Positions 52,906 through 63,300 of a DNA stretch of 64,000 bases are shown piece after piece (position 1 is the stretch's first letter; each line of letters starts with the position of its first letter). The notes under the pieces were generated by a model. The model was not told where the DNA came from. It made no database searches and was given only the letters and a program-made list of their open reading frames with translations. The stretch covers positions 992,001-1,056,000 of the forward strand of contig NZ_JACXAJ010000001.1 of assembly GCF_014773225.1 (NCBI RefSeq). The letters are read 5' to 3'. This DNA comes from Pontibacter aquaedesilientis. Its GTDB lineage: Bacteria; Bacteroidota; Bacteroidia; Cytophagales; Hymenobacteraceae. Both the position numbers and the translations under genes were made by a program.

Positions 52906-55900
52906 ACGGATTCTTTTTTGAATTTGAGTTCTTCGCGCCAACTATACAGCACCGGCACGATCAGCAAGGTGATCAGGGCAACAAACATACCCCCAAACGA
53001 AGGTATAGCCATCGGGATCATGATGTCGGAGCCACGACCAGAAGAGGTGAGCACCGGCAACAGTGCCAGCAAGGTGGTGGCGGTGGTCATCAGGCAGGGG
53101 CGCACGCGGCGTATACCTGCCTCCATCACAGCTGCCCGCACTTCCGCCCTGGACTTCGGGTTGTTTTGCTCAAAGCTTTGTTTCAGATACGTGCCCATGA
53201 CAACGCCATCATCGGTGGCGATACCGAACAGGGCGATAAAGCCCACCCATACCGCCACACTCAGGTTGAAGCTGCGCATCTGAAAAAGCTCCCGCATGTT
53301 CGTCTCCCCGAAAGAGAAGTTCATGAACCAGCCCTGACTGTACAGCCACAGCATCATAAAGCCTCCGGCAAAAGCCATGGCGATGGATGTGAAAATGAAA
53401 AGGGACGTACTCACCGACCTGAACTGGAAATACAGAATCAGGAAGATGATCAGTAAGCTGAGCGGCACAATGAACGCCAGTCGCTCCTCAGCACGAACCT
53501 GATTCTCGTAGTTACCGGAAAACTTGTAGCTCACCCCTGCCGGCACCACCAGTTCGCCGGAAGCGATCATCTCCTGCAGGTAACGCTGTGCATCCTCCAC
53601 CACCGATACTTCGGCAAATCCCTCCTGCTTGTCGAGCAGCACATAGCCGGTCAGGAAAGAGTCCTCTCCTCGAATCATCATCGGCCCCGGGCGGAACTCA
53701 ACGTTTGCAATGGACGCCAGTGGAATCTGAGCGCCGCTGGACGTAGCGATCATAATACGGTTAACCGATTCCGGATCGTTGCGGTACTCGCGGGCATAGC
53801 GGGCACGGATGGAGTAGCGCTCACGTCCCTCTACCGTGGTGGTCAGCGCCATCCCTCCCATCGCCACTTCGATATACTCCTGCACATTGGCCACGTTAAG
53901 ACCGTAACGGCCCATCGCCTGGCGGTCCAGGTCAATCTCCATATAAGGCTTACCCAACGAACGGTCTGCGTATACAGCCTCTGGTTTAACCGAAGGCACC
54001 TCTTTGAGCAGACGCTCCAGCTGCATGCTGAAGTTCTCGATCGTCTGCAAATCCGGTCCGTATACCTTCACGCCCATGGGCGCGCGCATACCGGTTTGCA
54101 GCATCACGAGTCGGGTTTCGATTGGTTGCAGCTTCGGAGCGGATGTTACTCCAGGCAGATCGGCCACTGCCACGATCTCATTCCAGATATCGTCCGGTGT
54201 GCGGATGTGGTCTCGCCATTGGCGAAAGTACTCACCACGCTTGTCTTCGATCAGATTGCCCTTTCCGTCGCGGACAAAATTGCCATCGTCATCTACTTTA
54301 AAGCGCACCTTGTACCCGTTCTCATCTGTGATGTACTCTGATTTATATTGAATCACATTCTCGTACATCGACATTGGGGCCGGGTCCAGCGCTGTTTCGG
54401 CACGGCCTGCTTTGCCTACTACCATTTCCACCTCAGGTATGGCCGTGATCAGCATATCGAGTTGTTGCAAGTAGCGCTTGTTTGCCTCTACCCCCGTGTG
54501 CGGCATAGAGGTTGGCATCAGCAGGAATGCCCCTTCGTCCAGCGAGGGCATGAACTCCTTGCCCATACCCGGAAAGGTATGCACCAGTCCACTCCACGGA
54601 GATGAGGTACGCACATTGATCCCTACTTTATCGAAACCGTTGGCCACCCAGCCGAACACGCCGTTAAAGCCAATCCAAATATTTAGGCCCAACAGCATAA
54701 TGAAAGCAGGGATGAGTAGGAAAGTCCCTTTGTTAGCCAGACACCAGCCCAACACACGCGGGTATACATGAATGAAGAACGAGAAAGCGCCCAAGACCAA
54801 TCCGATGATCAGCAGGATGAAAAGGAAGTTGACAAAATAACTGACGGACACACCCAACGGCACCCACTCGGTCGCCAGCAGCCACGACACGGCAAGTACG
54901 GCTATACCTACCATGATCAGGCTGTGATGGCGCCCGAAGCGTTCCGGTTGGTAATAGCTGAGCAGGTTGTTCGCCGCGATCAGGATTAAGGTTATACCTG
55001 CCAGCGGCACAATGAACAAGGCCACGATACCCAAGCCAACCAACGCCCAGTTCAGGATCTTACTCCACGCCACATTGCGCGACCTCAATCCGAAAATAGT
55101 ATGCGCAAATGCTGGCATGATCAGGATAGTGAAGATCAGTGAGGCCACCAGTGCAAAGGTCTTGGTATAGGCTAACGGACCAAATAGCTTCCCTTCCGCC
55201 GCTTCCAGCGTGAATACCGGAAGGAACGAAACGATGGTCGTGGAAACGGCCGTCAGGATGGCGGTGGCTACTTCCGTGGTGGCATTATAGACAGTTTTCA
55301 CCAGCGATTGGCCTGGAGGTGCCTCGTCCATGTGTCGCAGAATGTTCTCATTGAGGATAATGCCCAGATCGACCATGGTACCAATGGCGATAGCTATACC
55401 TGAAAGGGCCACAATGTTTGCGTCCACCCCAAAGTATTTCATCAGGATAAATGTCATCAGCACAGCCAGTGGCAGCAGCGCTGAAATGAGTAACGAAGCC
55501 CGCAGGTTGTATACCATCACGATGATCACGATGATGGTGATCAGGATCTGGAGGATAATGGCAGTGTTGAGCGTACCCAGCGTCTCGTTGATGAGCTGCG
55601 TGCGGTCATAGAAGGGCACCACGGTAACTTTGGAAATACGCCCATCAGCCAGTTTCTTGGAAGGCAAACCGGCAGCGATGTCGTCCAGTTTGGCTTTTAC
55701 ATTGTTGATGACGGCCAGCGGATTATCGCCATAGCGTGCAATTACCACACCGCCTACAGCCTCGGCGCCGCTCTTGTCGAGTATGCCTAGCATGGACCGG
55801 TCAGCCGGACCGATGTTCACCCGCCCGATGTCACGGATGCGGATCGGCACGTTGTTGGCTACCCGCACGGTAGCGTCCTCAATGTCGCTGATATCCTTCA

Positions 55901-56663
55901 CATAGCCCAGACCGCGCACCAGGTACTCGATTTGGTTTATCTCGACGGTGCTGGCCCCTACATCCTGGTTGCTGTTTTTGAGCGCATTCATCACCTCCAT
56001 CATCGAGACGTTGTTGGCTTTCATGGCCACCGGGTCCAGGTCTACCTGATACTCCTTGATATATCCACCGACGGATGCCACTTCGGCTACACCCTGCGCA
56101 CCGGCCAAGGCATATTTCACATAGAAATCCTGAATACTGCGCAACTCGTGCACGTCCCAGCCCCCGGCGGGTTTGCCTTCTTCGTCGCGTCCCTCCAGGG
56201 TATACCAGTATACCTGCCCCAATGCAGTGGCGTCGGGTCCCAGTTTTGGAGTGGTCTCGGCAGGTAGCAGGTCCGCTGGCAGCGAGTTTAGTTTCTCGAG
56301 TATGCGCGAGCGGCTCCAGTAGTACTCCACGTCATCCTCAAAAATGACATAGATACTCGAGAAGCCGAACATAGAGGTAGAGCGAATGGTCTTCACGCCC
56401 GGCATACCCAGAAGCGAAGTGGTAAGCGGATAGGTAATCTGGTCCTCCACGTCCTGCGGAGAGCGGCCCATCCACTCGGTAAAGATGATCTGCTGGTTTT
56501 CGCCAATGTCAGGTATGGCGTCTACCGGAACAGGATCGCGGGGAAGGAAAGTCACGTTCCAGTTGAAAGGCGCTACCATCACACCCCAGGCCACGATCAG
56601 GAGCAGCAGCAGGGTTGTCACCAGCTTCTGTTCCAAAAAGAATTTTATAATGTTATTTAACAT
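52902..56663 (-). CDS. CusA-type heavy-metal RND efflux pump (HME-RND)
   Basis: 1253 residues from the ATG at 56663; a TTG at 56717 would add 18 non-conserved residues. It is the inner-membrane proton-driven pump of the copper/silver family with 12 membrane segments and two large periplasmic loops (FTEWMGRSPQDVEDQITYPL, MFGFSSIYVIFEDDVEYYWS). The membrane motif with the proton-relay acids reads GIAIAIGTMVDLGIILNENI, and GIATDDGVVMGTYL in the second half. It is longer than E. coli CusA (about 1047), with extra membrane segments and a ~200-residue insertion around the middle. The next gene (cusC-like) overlaps its stop by 4 bases. Confidence 0.93.
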   Translation of the reverse strand: MLNNIIKFFLEQKLVTTLLLLLIVAWGVMVAPFNWNVTFLPRDPVPVDAIPDIGENQQIIFTEWMGRSPQDVEDQITYPLTTSLLGMPGVKTIRSTSMFGFSSIYVIFEDDVEYYWSRSRILEKLNSLPADLLPAETTPKLGPDATALGQVYWYTLEGRDEEGKPAGGWDVHELRSIQDFYVKYALAGAQGVAEVASVGGYIKEYQVDLDPVAMKANNVSMMEVMNALKNSNQDVGASTVEINQIEYLVRGLGYVKDISDIEDATVRVANNVPIRIRDIGRVNIGPADRSMLGILDKSGAEAVGGVVIARYGDNPLAVINNVKAKLDDIAAGLPSKKLADGRISKVTVVPFYDRTQLINETLGTLNTAIILQILITIIVIIVMVYNLRASLLISALLPLAVLMTFILMKYFGVDANIVALSGIAIAIGTMVDLGIILNENILRHMDEAPPGQSLVKTVYNATTEVATAILTAVSTTIVSFLPVFTLEAAEGKLFGPLAYTKTFALVASLIFTILIMPAFAHTIFGLRSRNVAWSKILNWALVGLGIVALFIVPLAGITLILIAANNLLSYYQPERFGRHHSLIMVGIAVLAVSWLLATEWVPLGVSVSYFVNFLFILLIIGLVLGAFSFFIHVYPRVLGWCLANKGTFLLIPAFIMLLGLNIWIGFNGVFGWVANGFDKVGINVRTSSPWSGLVHTFPGMGKEFMPSLDEGAFLLMPTSMPHTGVEANKRYLQQLDMLITAIPEVEMVVGKAGRAETALDPAPMSMYENVIQYKSEYITDENGYKVRFKVDDDGNFVRDGKGNLIEDKRGEYFRQWRDHIRTPDDIWNEIVAVADLPGVTSAPKLQPIETRLVMLQTGMRAPMGVKVYGPDLQTIENFSMQLERLLKEVPSVKPEAVYADRSLGKPYMEIDLDRQAMGRYGLNVANVQEYIEVAMGGMALTTTVEGRERYSIRARYAREYRNDPESVNRIMIATSSGAQIPLASIANVEFRPGPMMIRGEDSFLTGYVLLDKQEGFAEVSVVEDAQRYLQEMIASGELVVPAGVSYKFSGNYENQVRAEERLAFIVPLSLLIIFLILYFQFRSVSTSLFIFTSIAMAFAGGFMMLWLYSQGWFMNFSFGETNMRELFQMRSFNLSVAVWVGFIALFGIATDDGVVMGTYLKQSFEQNNPKSRAEVRAAVMEAGIRRVRPCLMTTATTLLALLPVLTSSGRGSDIMIPMAIPSFGGMFVALITLLIVPVLYSWREELKFKKESV

Positions 56664-56763
56664 GCTTTGTTCGATTGAATGCAAGAAGAAATGGCGTTTC
56701 CTGTCTGGGAAAGCCAATAGCTATACCTGACCTCAGGGGTCGGGCATCATCGAAAAAGCTGGT

Positions 56764-57183
56764 TTATAGCAGGAAGGATTGCACCAGTACAGGGATATCC
56801 TGCGCCAGCGAGGGCGGTGCATAGTCCGGCACATGGGTATAGGCCGGCTGGTAAAGTTCAAAAAGGGAAGTCCATACCGCTGCGAAAACAGCAATAAAAG
56901 TCATATCCGGAACGGACAGCTTGAAAGTGGGAATCAGTTGCTGCTCATCCTCCAGTTCGAGCACAATAGTCTGGTCCTGACAGCAGTCATCGGCCATGGC
57001 TGGTTTGTGGCAGTCCGGCAGACTCTCCCGCTGTTTCTCCATTTCGCAGGCAGCGCTGTGTGAGAAAAAAGCCGTCGACATCACCTCGCCCGCACAAAGG
57101 TGCTGCGTGATCGTCATCCCCAGCGAGGAGAAAACAACCAGCCATGCAAGCGCCAGGGACAATATGGTGCGAATCAGTTTCAA
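56764..57183 (-). CDS. HYC_CC_PP family small metal-related protein
   Basis: 139 residues if translation starts at the TTG at 57183 (LKLIRTILSLALAWL); the frame stays open to an ATG at 57342, but the extra 53 residues look unlike the family and contain the presumed promoter. One N-terminal membrane segment is followed by TQHLCAGEV (the H-x-C pair), several His/Cys, the CC pair in DDCCQD and the PP pair in DYAPPSLAQDI. Those are the three features that name the family. It sits 100 bases upstream of cusA on the same strand, so it is probably the first gene of the metal-efflux operon and may bind the metal. The start codon is uncertain. Confidence 0.75.
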   Translation of the reverse strand: MKLIRTILSLALAWLVVFSSLGMTITQHLCAGEVMSTAFFSHSAACEMEKQRESLPDCHKPAMADDCCQDQTIVLELEDEQQLIPTFKLSVPDMTFIAVFAAVWTSLFELYQPAYTHVPDYAPPSLAQDIPVLVQSFLL

Positions 57184-57514
57184 ATTCAGGTATGTACTTA
57201 CAGCCGAAGATACGGTTTCTTTTGCAAAGGTAACAAAGAATCGATAGGCAAGGTTTACATTTTTCGGATCATGGTTTATAGAATTGCGACATTGCCGGGT
57301 GTTACTGCTCGATACTTTCTGTATGACCGGAACTGCAGGCAAAGCTGTAGAATGGGATGCAAAGCCAAATCAGGCTTAGCAAGCTACCATGATCGTGTTA
57401 ATTCTCCCCTGCCCGATGTCCTTCAAATCTTTGAGGCGATGCTCTATGCAAATACCTTAACTAAATATTCGGTCTGATGCGTATAGGGTTATACGGATGT
57501 AATTTGACAGGAAT
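57184..57514. other. Divergent region between metal-efflux operon and DUF2892 gene
   Basis: About 330 bases if the HYC_CC_PP protein starts at 57183. It contains the candidate minus-strand promoter box at 57225-57232. For the plus-strand gene at 57515, GTAATTTGAC close to the start is one base short of a TAnnTTTG box. No hairpins were noted. Confidence 0.5.
57225..57232 (-). promoter_or_regulatory. Candidate -7 promoter box of the metal-efflux operon
   Basis: On the minus strand TACCTTTG matches the Bacteroidota -7 consensus TAnnTTTG. A TTG lies 16 bases further upstream (57249-57251), slightly closer than the usual 17-23. It is about 40 bases upstream of the TTG start at 57183, which supports that start over 57342. 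Confidence 0.45.
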
Positions 57515-57973
57515 ATGAACAACAAAGAACAGGAAGCACAGGGACCGGCAGGTGAAAGCACTCCCTGTAACCTGGCACAGCGGGCTGACGATGCCATCAA
57601 ACAGAGTATAGGCCGTTACAAAGGCAGAAGCAAGGAAGAGATCTCGGAACGACTGCGGGAGTTGGACCAGGAATGGAGTTTCGAACGGACATTGGAGGTA
57701 AACGCGTCCACCTTGGCCTTGTCCGGCACATTGTTGGGAGCTTTCGTGAACAAGCGTTGGTTCATTCTGCCTGGCCTTGCGACGTCATTCCTGTTGCAGC
57801 AAGGTATACAGGGCTGGTGCCCTCCTCTGCCCCTCATGCGGGCGCTCGGCATCCGCAGCCGCCGTGAGATTGACGATGAACGTTATGCCCTCAAGGCTTT
57901 GCGGGGAGATTTTGACGAAGTATCTTCTAAAAGTTCGCCCACCGAGGTTTTAGACATGGTGAGAAGTTCATAA
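57515..57973 (+). CDS. DUF2892 domain membrane-associated protein
   Basis: A 152-residue protein. The N-terminal 60 residues are charged and helical. Residues about 65-103 form the hydrophobic DUF2892 hairpin (LALSGTLLGAFVNKRWFILP, LATSFLLQQGIQGWCPPLP), and the tail GIRSRREIDDERYALKALRGDF is typical for this family. It resembles the membrane domain attached to rhodanese YgaP. The function is not known. Confidence 0.8.
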   Translation: MNNKEQEAQGPAGESTPCNLAQRADDAIKQSIGRYKGRSKEEISERLRELDQEWSFERTLEVNASTLALSGTLLGAFVNKRWFILPGLATSFLLQQGIQGWCPPLPLMRALGIRSRREIDDERYALKALRGDFDEVSSKSSPTEVLDMVRSS

Positions 57974-58098
57974 TCTAAATAAAATCATAAAAAAACGAGA
58001 AAGGTCATTTGCATGTAACGGAAGAAAAGTGATATTTGCCTAAAAGATTAATTTACCAATAGCGCACGATTCTTCCATCCCTGTTAATTTAAGGTTGC

Positions 58099-59349
58099 AT
58101 GCATACTGATCTGATAGATAACCCGAGGCCTTCCCATCTCCAATTTCACAGAAATGAGGAAGCGCGTGTCATGGAGCTGCTTGAGTTTGATTTAGACTAC
58201 AGCAGCCTCGAGGATGATTTTGAAGACCTGGTGCGATTGGCTGCCACAGTGGCTGGGACCGAGGTTTGCCTCCTCAACCTGATTGACATGTATACGGAGT
58301 GGATCGTATCGGGCCACGGCTTTGCAACAGGACAGGTGCCTCGCGAGAACACGGTGTGCCAGTACACGATTTTGGAGCCGGAGCACTTTGAGGTGAAGAA
58401 CCTGGCAGCCGACGAACGCTTCAAGGATTTTGGAGGAATAAAAGACGCGCCCCATTTCCGGTACTATTTCGGTATCCCCCTGAAAACTCCAAAAGGCAAC
58501 AGCATCGGAACGCTTTGTGTGCTGGATACGATCGAAAAAGACCTCACATCCGAGAAAATTGCAGTACTGAAGACCATTGCCGGCGAAATCATAAAGCGTT
58601 TGACTACCCAAAAACACCTTCAGGCGCTTCGCCGTGAACTGTCTGAGGTAAAAGCCATCAACCAAAGAGTGGCCCACGACATCCGGGGACCTATTGGTGG
58701 CATTGTCGGGCTGGCGGATATGCTTATCAGAAAAAACGGCAAAAATTCCCTGGACGAGGTGCTTCGTTTAAGCCAGCTCATTTCCAAAAGCGGTTCCTCA
58801 CTACTTGCTTTGGCTGATGAGATCATGGGAACTGGCGAAGTAAGTTCGCAATCCACTGCCTTGAACGAGTGCCTTACATTGGGTACGCTCAAGGAAAAGC
58901 TGGAGCAACTCTATCAGCCCCAGGCGACCGAAAAAGGCATTTGTTTTGACGTGAGCGTCAACGAGGAGCTTTGTTTCATCAGCTTTTCCAAGAACAAGCT
59001 CATGCAGATTACGGGTAACCTCATCTCGAACGCACTTAAATTCACACCTCCTTTGGGTGATGTGTCCGTTTACCTGGATCTCACCTTGTCTCAAAATCAC
59101 CGGATTTTATATATCCGGGTAAAAGATACGGGCATTGGTTTAACGGAACACCAGATTGCGGCTATTACAGGAGGGAGAGCCTCGAGCACAACCGGAACGA
59201 AAGGCGAACTAGGGTATGGCATGGGACTTCAATTGGTAAAGCATCTCGTTGACAACCTACAGGGTAGCATGCAAGTTGAGGCTGCGCCAAACCAGGGAGC
59301 CCAGTTTGAGATTAGAATCCCGATAGGGATGATCGCGCACTTAAGCTAA
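58099..59349 (+). CDS. Sensor histidine kinase with N-terminal GAF domain
   Basis: 416 residues without membrane segments, so a cytoplasmic sensor. A GAF domain covers about residues 35-170 (LNLIDMYTEWIVSGHG, RENTVCQYTI, FGIPLKTPKGNSIGTLCVLD). The HisKA helix has the phospho-acceptor H193 in RVAHDIRGPIGG. The ATPase domain has the N box LISNALKFTP, the G1 box VKDTGIGL and the G2 box GYGMGLQLVKHLVDN. No response regulator gene lies next to it, and the signal is unknown; such kinases are related to light or redox sensors of the phytochrome type. Confidence 0.92.
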   Translation: MHTDLIDNPRPSHLQFHRNEEARVMELLEFDLDYSSLEDDFEDLVRLAATVAGTEVCLLNLIDMYTEWIVSGHGFATGQVPRENTVCQYTILEPEHFEVKNLAADERFKDFGGIKDAPHFRYYFGIPLKTPKGNSIGTLCVLDTIEKDLTSEKIAVLKTIAGEIIKRLTTQKHLQALRRELSEVKAINQRVAHDIRGPIGGIVGLADMLIRKNGKNSLDEVLRLSQLISKSGSSLLALADEIMGTGEVSSQSTALNECLTLGTLKEKLEQLYQPQATEKGICFDVSVNEELCFISFSKNKLMQITGNLISNALKFTPPLGDVSVYLDLTLSQNHRILYIRVKDTGIGLTEHQIAAITGGRASSTTGTKGELGYGMGLQLVKHLVDNLQGSMQVEAAPNQGAQFEIRIPIGMIAHLS

Positions 59350-59364
59350 TTTTATCCCAATAGC

Positions 59365-60360
59365 TTACCAAAACGTAACCGTACTCCTATCGCTGCGTTC
59401 CGGATTTACAGCTTTCAAGGTATAGGCCAATCCGATTTCATTGGTCGGCCTGTTGATGGAGCGGGCTTCCTGTATTGGGCTTTCATAGGCGTAGCTTAAG
59501 CGCAGTTTTTTGTAATTCAGGCCAGCTGCCAGATGAAACGCCTGGTTGTTGCGGTAGCCACCTCCTGCCCAAAGCATATCCTGGTATACGACTTTGGCCT
59601 GCCCTTCCAGGGTACTCTCTATCTGCTCATCGTACTGGTAGAGCGCACTGGTCACAAGCCCGAACTGATCGGATAGGTCTGTCCGGAAACCTGCCTGCAC
59701 CAGATGCTTACGGGTATAGACATCTTTCATGTAAGCATCGCCCGTCGTCATAAAGTGACCTTTGGTGATATCCTGCATGGCATATCCCAAAAAATAGTTA
59801 CCGCCAGTGAGTGCAAAGCCCAGGTTCAGGTCGAGTTTGCTCATGCTGTTATACTGCCCCATGACATGCTGGTAGCGTGGGTCGCTCGTGTTGTCTACCA
59901 CCAGACTGTTGCCATCCAAACGGAAGTTGTTGTACGTAATGGCAGCGCCCCATCGCAGACTGAGCGATTCCGAAAGTCGGATGCCAGTGCCATAGTTGAA
60001 TGCAAGCTGCGTTTCATGGGTAGGCCCGAAGCGGTCTTGCAAAGCAACAAAGCCAAAAGCGTGGCGGGCACCCTGATAGCCTTTTGCCGAGTTCCGGAAG
60101 TGGTAATGGCTCGTCCGGTCAGTGGTCTTGCTCAGGTCAGCCGCATCGATCTCACCGGAGAAGAAAAGCGTTTTGGGCGCATCTTCAAAGCCCGTCCATT
60201 GGTTTCGGTAGAATGTTTTCAGTATGGAACCTTCGTGGCCTGTCAGCGAAGGGTTGTAGAAGTGCTGGTATGCTGAAAAGTTGCTCACGTATTTCCTGCT
60301 CTGCGCCTGCCCTCCGAATGCCAACAGAAATAAAAATGCTATTAATATAAGCTTGTTCAT
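59365..60360 (-). CDS. PorP/SprF family type IX secretion membrane protein
   Basis: A 331-residue protein with a signal peptide (MNKLILIAFLFLLAFGGQAQ). The N-terminal mature part YVSNFSAYQHFYNPSLTGHEG and the following beta-strand-rich pattern (FYRNQWTGFEDAPKT, GYRNNQAFHLAAGLNYKKLR) match PorP/SprF outer-membrane beta-barrels. Members are typically encoded directly downstream of a large protein with a type B type IX secretion domain and help its attachment or export, which is the arrangement here (6-base gap). Confidence 0.93.
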   Translation of the reverse strand: MNKLILIAFLFLLAFGGQAQSRKYVSNFSAYQHFYNPSLTGHEGSILKTFYRNQWTGFEDAPKTLFFSGEIDAADLSKTTDRTSHYHFRNSAKGYQGARHAFGFVALQDRFGPTHETQLAFNYGTGIRLSESLSLRWGAAITYNNFRLDGNSLVVDNTSDPRYQHVMGQYNSMSKLDLNLGFALTGGNYFLGYAMQDITKGHFMTTGDAYMKDVYTRKHLVQAGFRTDLSDQFGLVTSALYQYDEQIESTLEGQAKVVYQDMLWAGGGYRNNQAFHLAAGLNYKKLRLSYAYESPIQEARSINRPTNEIGLAYTLKAVNPERSDRSTVTFW

Positions 60361-60366
60361 GTAATC

Positions 60367-63300
60367 TTACTTAAGTACGGTTAATACACCCTTCTGCACC
60401 AGGTTAATATCCTTCACCTCAATGATGTAGAAATAATTTCCCGGCTTCACCTCACCGTTCTGCCCTCTGCCATCCCAGCCTTCCTCGGGGTTGGTGGTAT
60501 GGAACAGCCTCACGCCTGCCCGGTCGAACACCTGAATGCTGATCTCATCATAAAACTTGAGTTCCGGCACCACCCAGGTATCGTTGATGCCATCGTTGTC
60601 GGGTGAGAATGCGTTCACGAGTTTGATCTTAGTTTCCGGCTGGTATGGTTTTTTGGTCAGCACGAAAGTCTGCTCGATGCTATTCTGATAAGGGTCTGTA
60701 CTGCGCACCCGGATGTTAAAACTGCGGATGCCGGATAGCCCTTTGTTCGATTTCAGGTATAGCTTGTCACCCTCGATCAGGAATAGGCTGTTGTGCTGGT
60801 CGCCCTGTCCGTTTGCCAAGGTATAGGTATGGGTATCGTCATCCGGGTCGGTGGTACTGAACATACCGATCGTTTCATCGGGCTTGGCATCCGGCTTAAA
60901 GGATGTAGTGCTTAGTTGTAGGGCAGTAGGCGCTCGGTTAGGCTCTACCACTACCGTGATGGTAGCCTTGCGATTATCCTGGTTCGTCGTGTTAGGCTGG
61001 AGCACAAGTGTTCCGGTCAAGGTATAGCTTCCGGCTACTGCTCCTTTGTAATTGCCCTGTTGCCAGTTAACCGCGATGTTCTCTTTTTCCCCGTTGGTGT
61101 ATGTCACCTCCACCTGCTTGGGTAGCGGCAAATTTTCGTAAGGCGTTTTGAAAGGAACGCTGATCTGCTCAGGCGTACGCACAGCCATGATGTTCTTGGT
61201 GATTTTTTCTACTTTCGCCTTCACCTCATCACCTTGGTTACCGGCTGCATCCACCTGGTAGAAAGTGACCGTCAGCATTCCATCATTCAATCCGGAGACA
61301 TCTATACCAGAAAGCTTAAACGATACGGCCTTGGCAGTGGCAGTGCCCGTTACCTTATTCCCCCCTTTGTCGCTGGATATAGAATAGAAATAAGTGGCTC
61401 CAACCTCCGCATCTGTGACTGAAACGGCGATATCTTTCTGGTTAATAAAATCCACTTGTTCCGTGTCGAAACGGACTGCATACCCGGTCGGGGCAGTCGC
61501 GTCGTAGGTTAGATTGATGGTGTTGGAGGCCGTGTTCGGGTTGGTGGCTGCGTCCTGCGCTTTGCCGGCGGCTACCTTAACGGTCACCTCGCCGTCTTTG
61601 GCGGGGGTGATTAAAGCGGTGTACTCCGCCTTGCTGATTTGCTTGAAATTACCGGCCGTTGCGTTCGTCAGGCTGACGTCGGCTAACTCAAACCCTTCTA
61701 CATCCTCACTGAACCGGAAGTTAACGTTGAATGGCGCATTTGTCAGATCGGGAGCCTCTGTGCTGAGGGTCACCGTTGGCGGAGTGGCATCGAAATCACG
61801 TTTGAGCACATTGGATGCCAAATTGCCGTTTTCTGCCAAATCCTGCACCTGATCTGCTTTAAGCAATACAGTCACTTCTCCGTCCTTATCCGGTGATATC
61901 AGCACGGTATAACTGGTGTTACCTGTCTTTTTCAGATCGGTAGCACGTCCGTTGGAAACCGTAAAAGACGGCACTGCAAGTCCTGTGATTGGCTCGCTGA
62001 ACTCGACCGTTACTGTGAAAGCTGAATTACCCAGGTTTCCGGATGAGGTACTCAAGGTGGCTGTTGGCGGCTGCACATCGTAGATGCGTTTCAGCACAGC
62101 CGATGCTTCGTTTCCGTTGCCGGCGGCATCCAGGGCCTTATCCGCCGCCAGGCTCACGCTTACTTCTCCGTCTGCAGTTGGGTTGATCCGGACGGTATAG
62201 ACCGAACCGCTCACCGTACTAAAATTACTCACATTGGCATTTGTGAGGGTGATGTCAGCAGCTGAAAAACCGGACACGTCCTCATCAAAATCAAACTGCA
62301 CCGTAAATGGCGCTTTCACAAGTTGGGGAGCTTCAGAGCTGATGGCCACTTTCGGGCGTTTCAGGTCATAGGCTATTTCCAGTTTGGTAGAGGCTGTGTT
62401 GGCATTCCCTGCCAAGTCAGTCACTTTGCCGGCGGCCAGTAAAATACTGGCCGTTCCTTGCACCCCGTTCGGAGGGGTCAGGGTAAGGGTATAGGTGCTT
62501 TTGTCAACGGCTGTGAAGTTACTCAGCGAGGCATTGGTCACGCTTAAGTCTGCCGCAGCCAAACCGTATACTTCCTCGGTGAACATTAACTGCACCTGGA
62601 AGGCATCCCTTACCGGAGTTTTAGCCTGGGTGGTCAGAGCCACATCCGGTTTGGTTAGGTCAATGGTGACTGTAAATGTTTTGCTCACCTCGCTCACATT
62701 GCCGGCTATGTCTTTAGCGGTGGCTGTGAAACGATAGGTACCCGAAGCCAGGGCAGTGCCTTCATAATTGTATACCCAGTCGCCTGTGCTATTGGCTTTG
62801 GTCGTGCCCAGTATACCCTTGGAGGCTTCGCTTACAGTTACGTCCATACCGGCTTGCGCCTTTCCTAGCAGTCTAATGGTATTGTCAGAGGTGATCTGGT
62901 CATCGTCTTCGGGGCCACGGTCTTCGGTGACAGCACTGAAAACGGGTGCAGTTGGCGGCGTGGTGATGATGGTCCAGGTATAGGTGGCCGGAGTAGCGTC
63001 CTTGTTTCCGGCGGCGTCCAATGCCCGCACAGATACGGTATAGGTCCCATCAGCCAAATTACTCAGCGTTACCGGGGTCGAGGTGGTGGCGTAAGGGGCA
63101 CCGTTCAGACTCATCTCAAAATACACTTTTGCCTCGTTGCTGGCAAACTCGAATGTGGCGGACTTGCTGTTAGAGATAGCTGCCGGTTTGGAGGTGATGG
63201 TCGTTTCCGGGGCTTTTGTATCGGCTGCAATGGGTTCCAACAGTGGTTTCAAGGCATTGAACCAAGTATTGGCCATCTTTTGGTAACCAGAGACCGCCGG

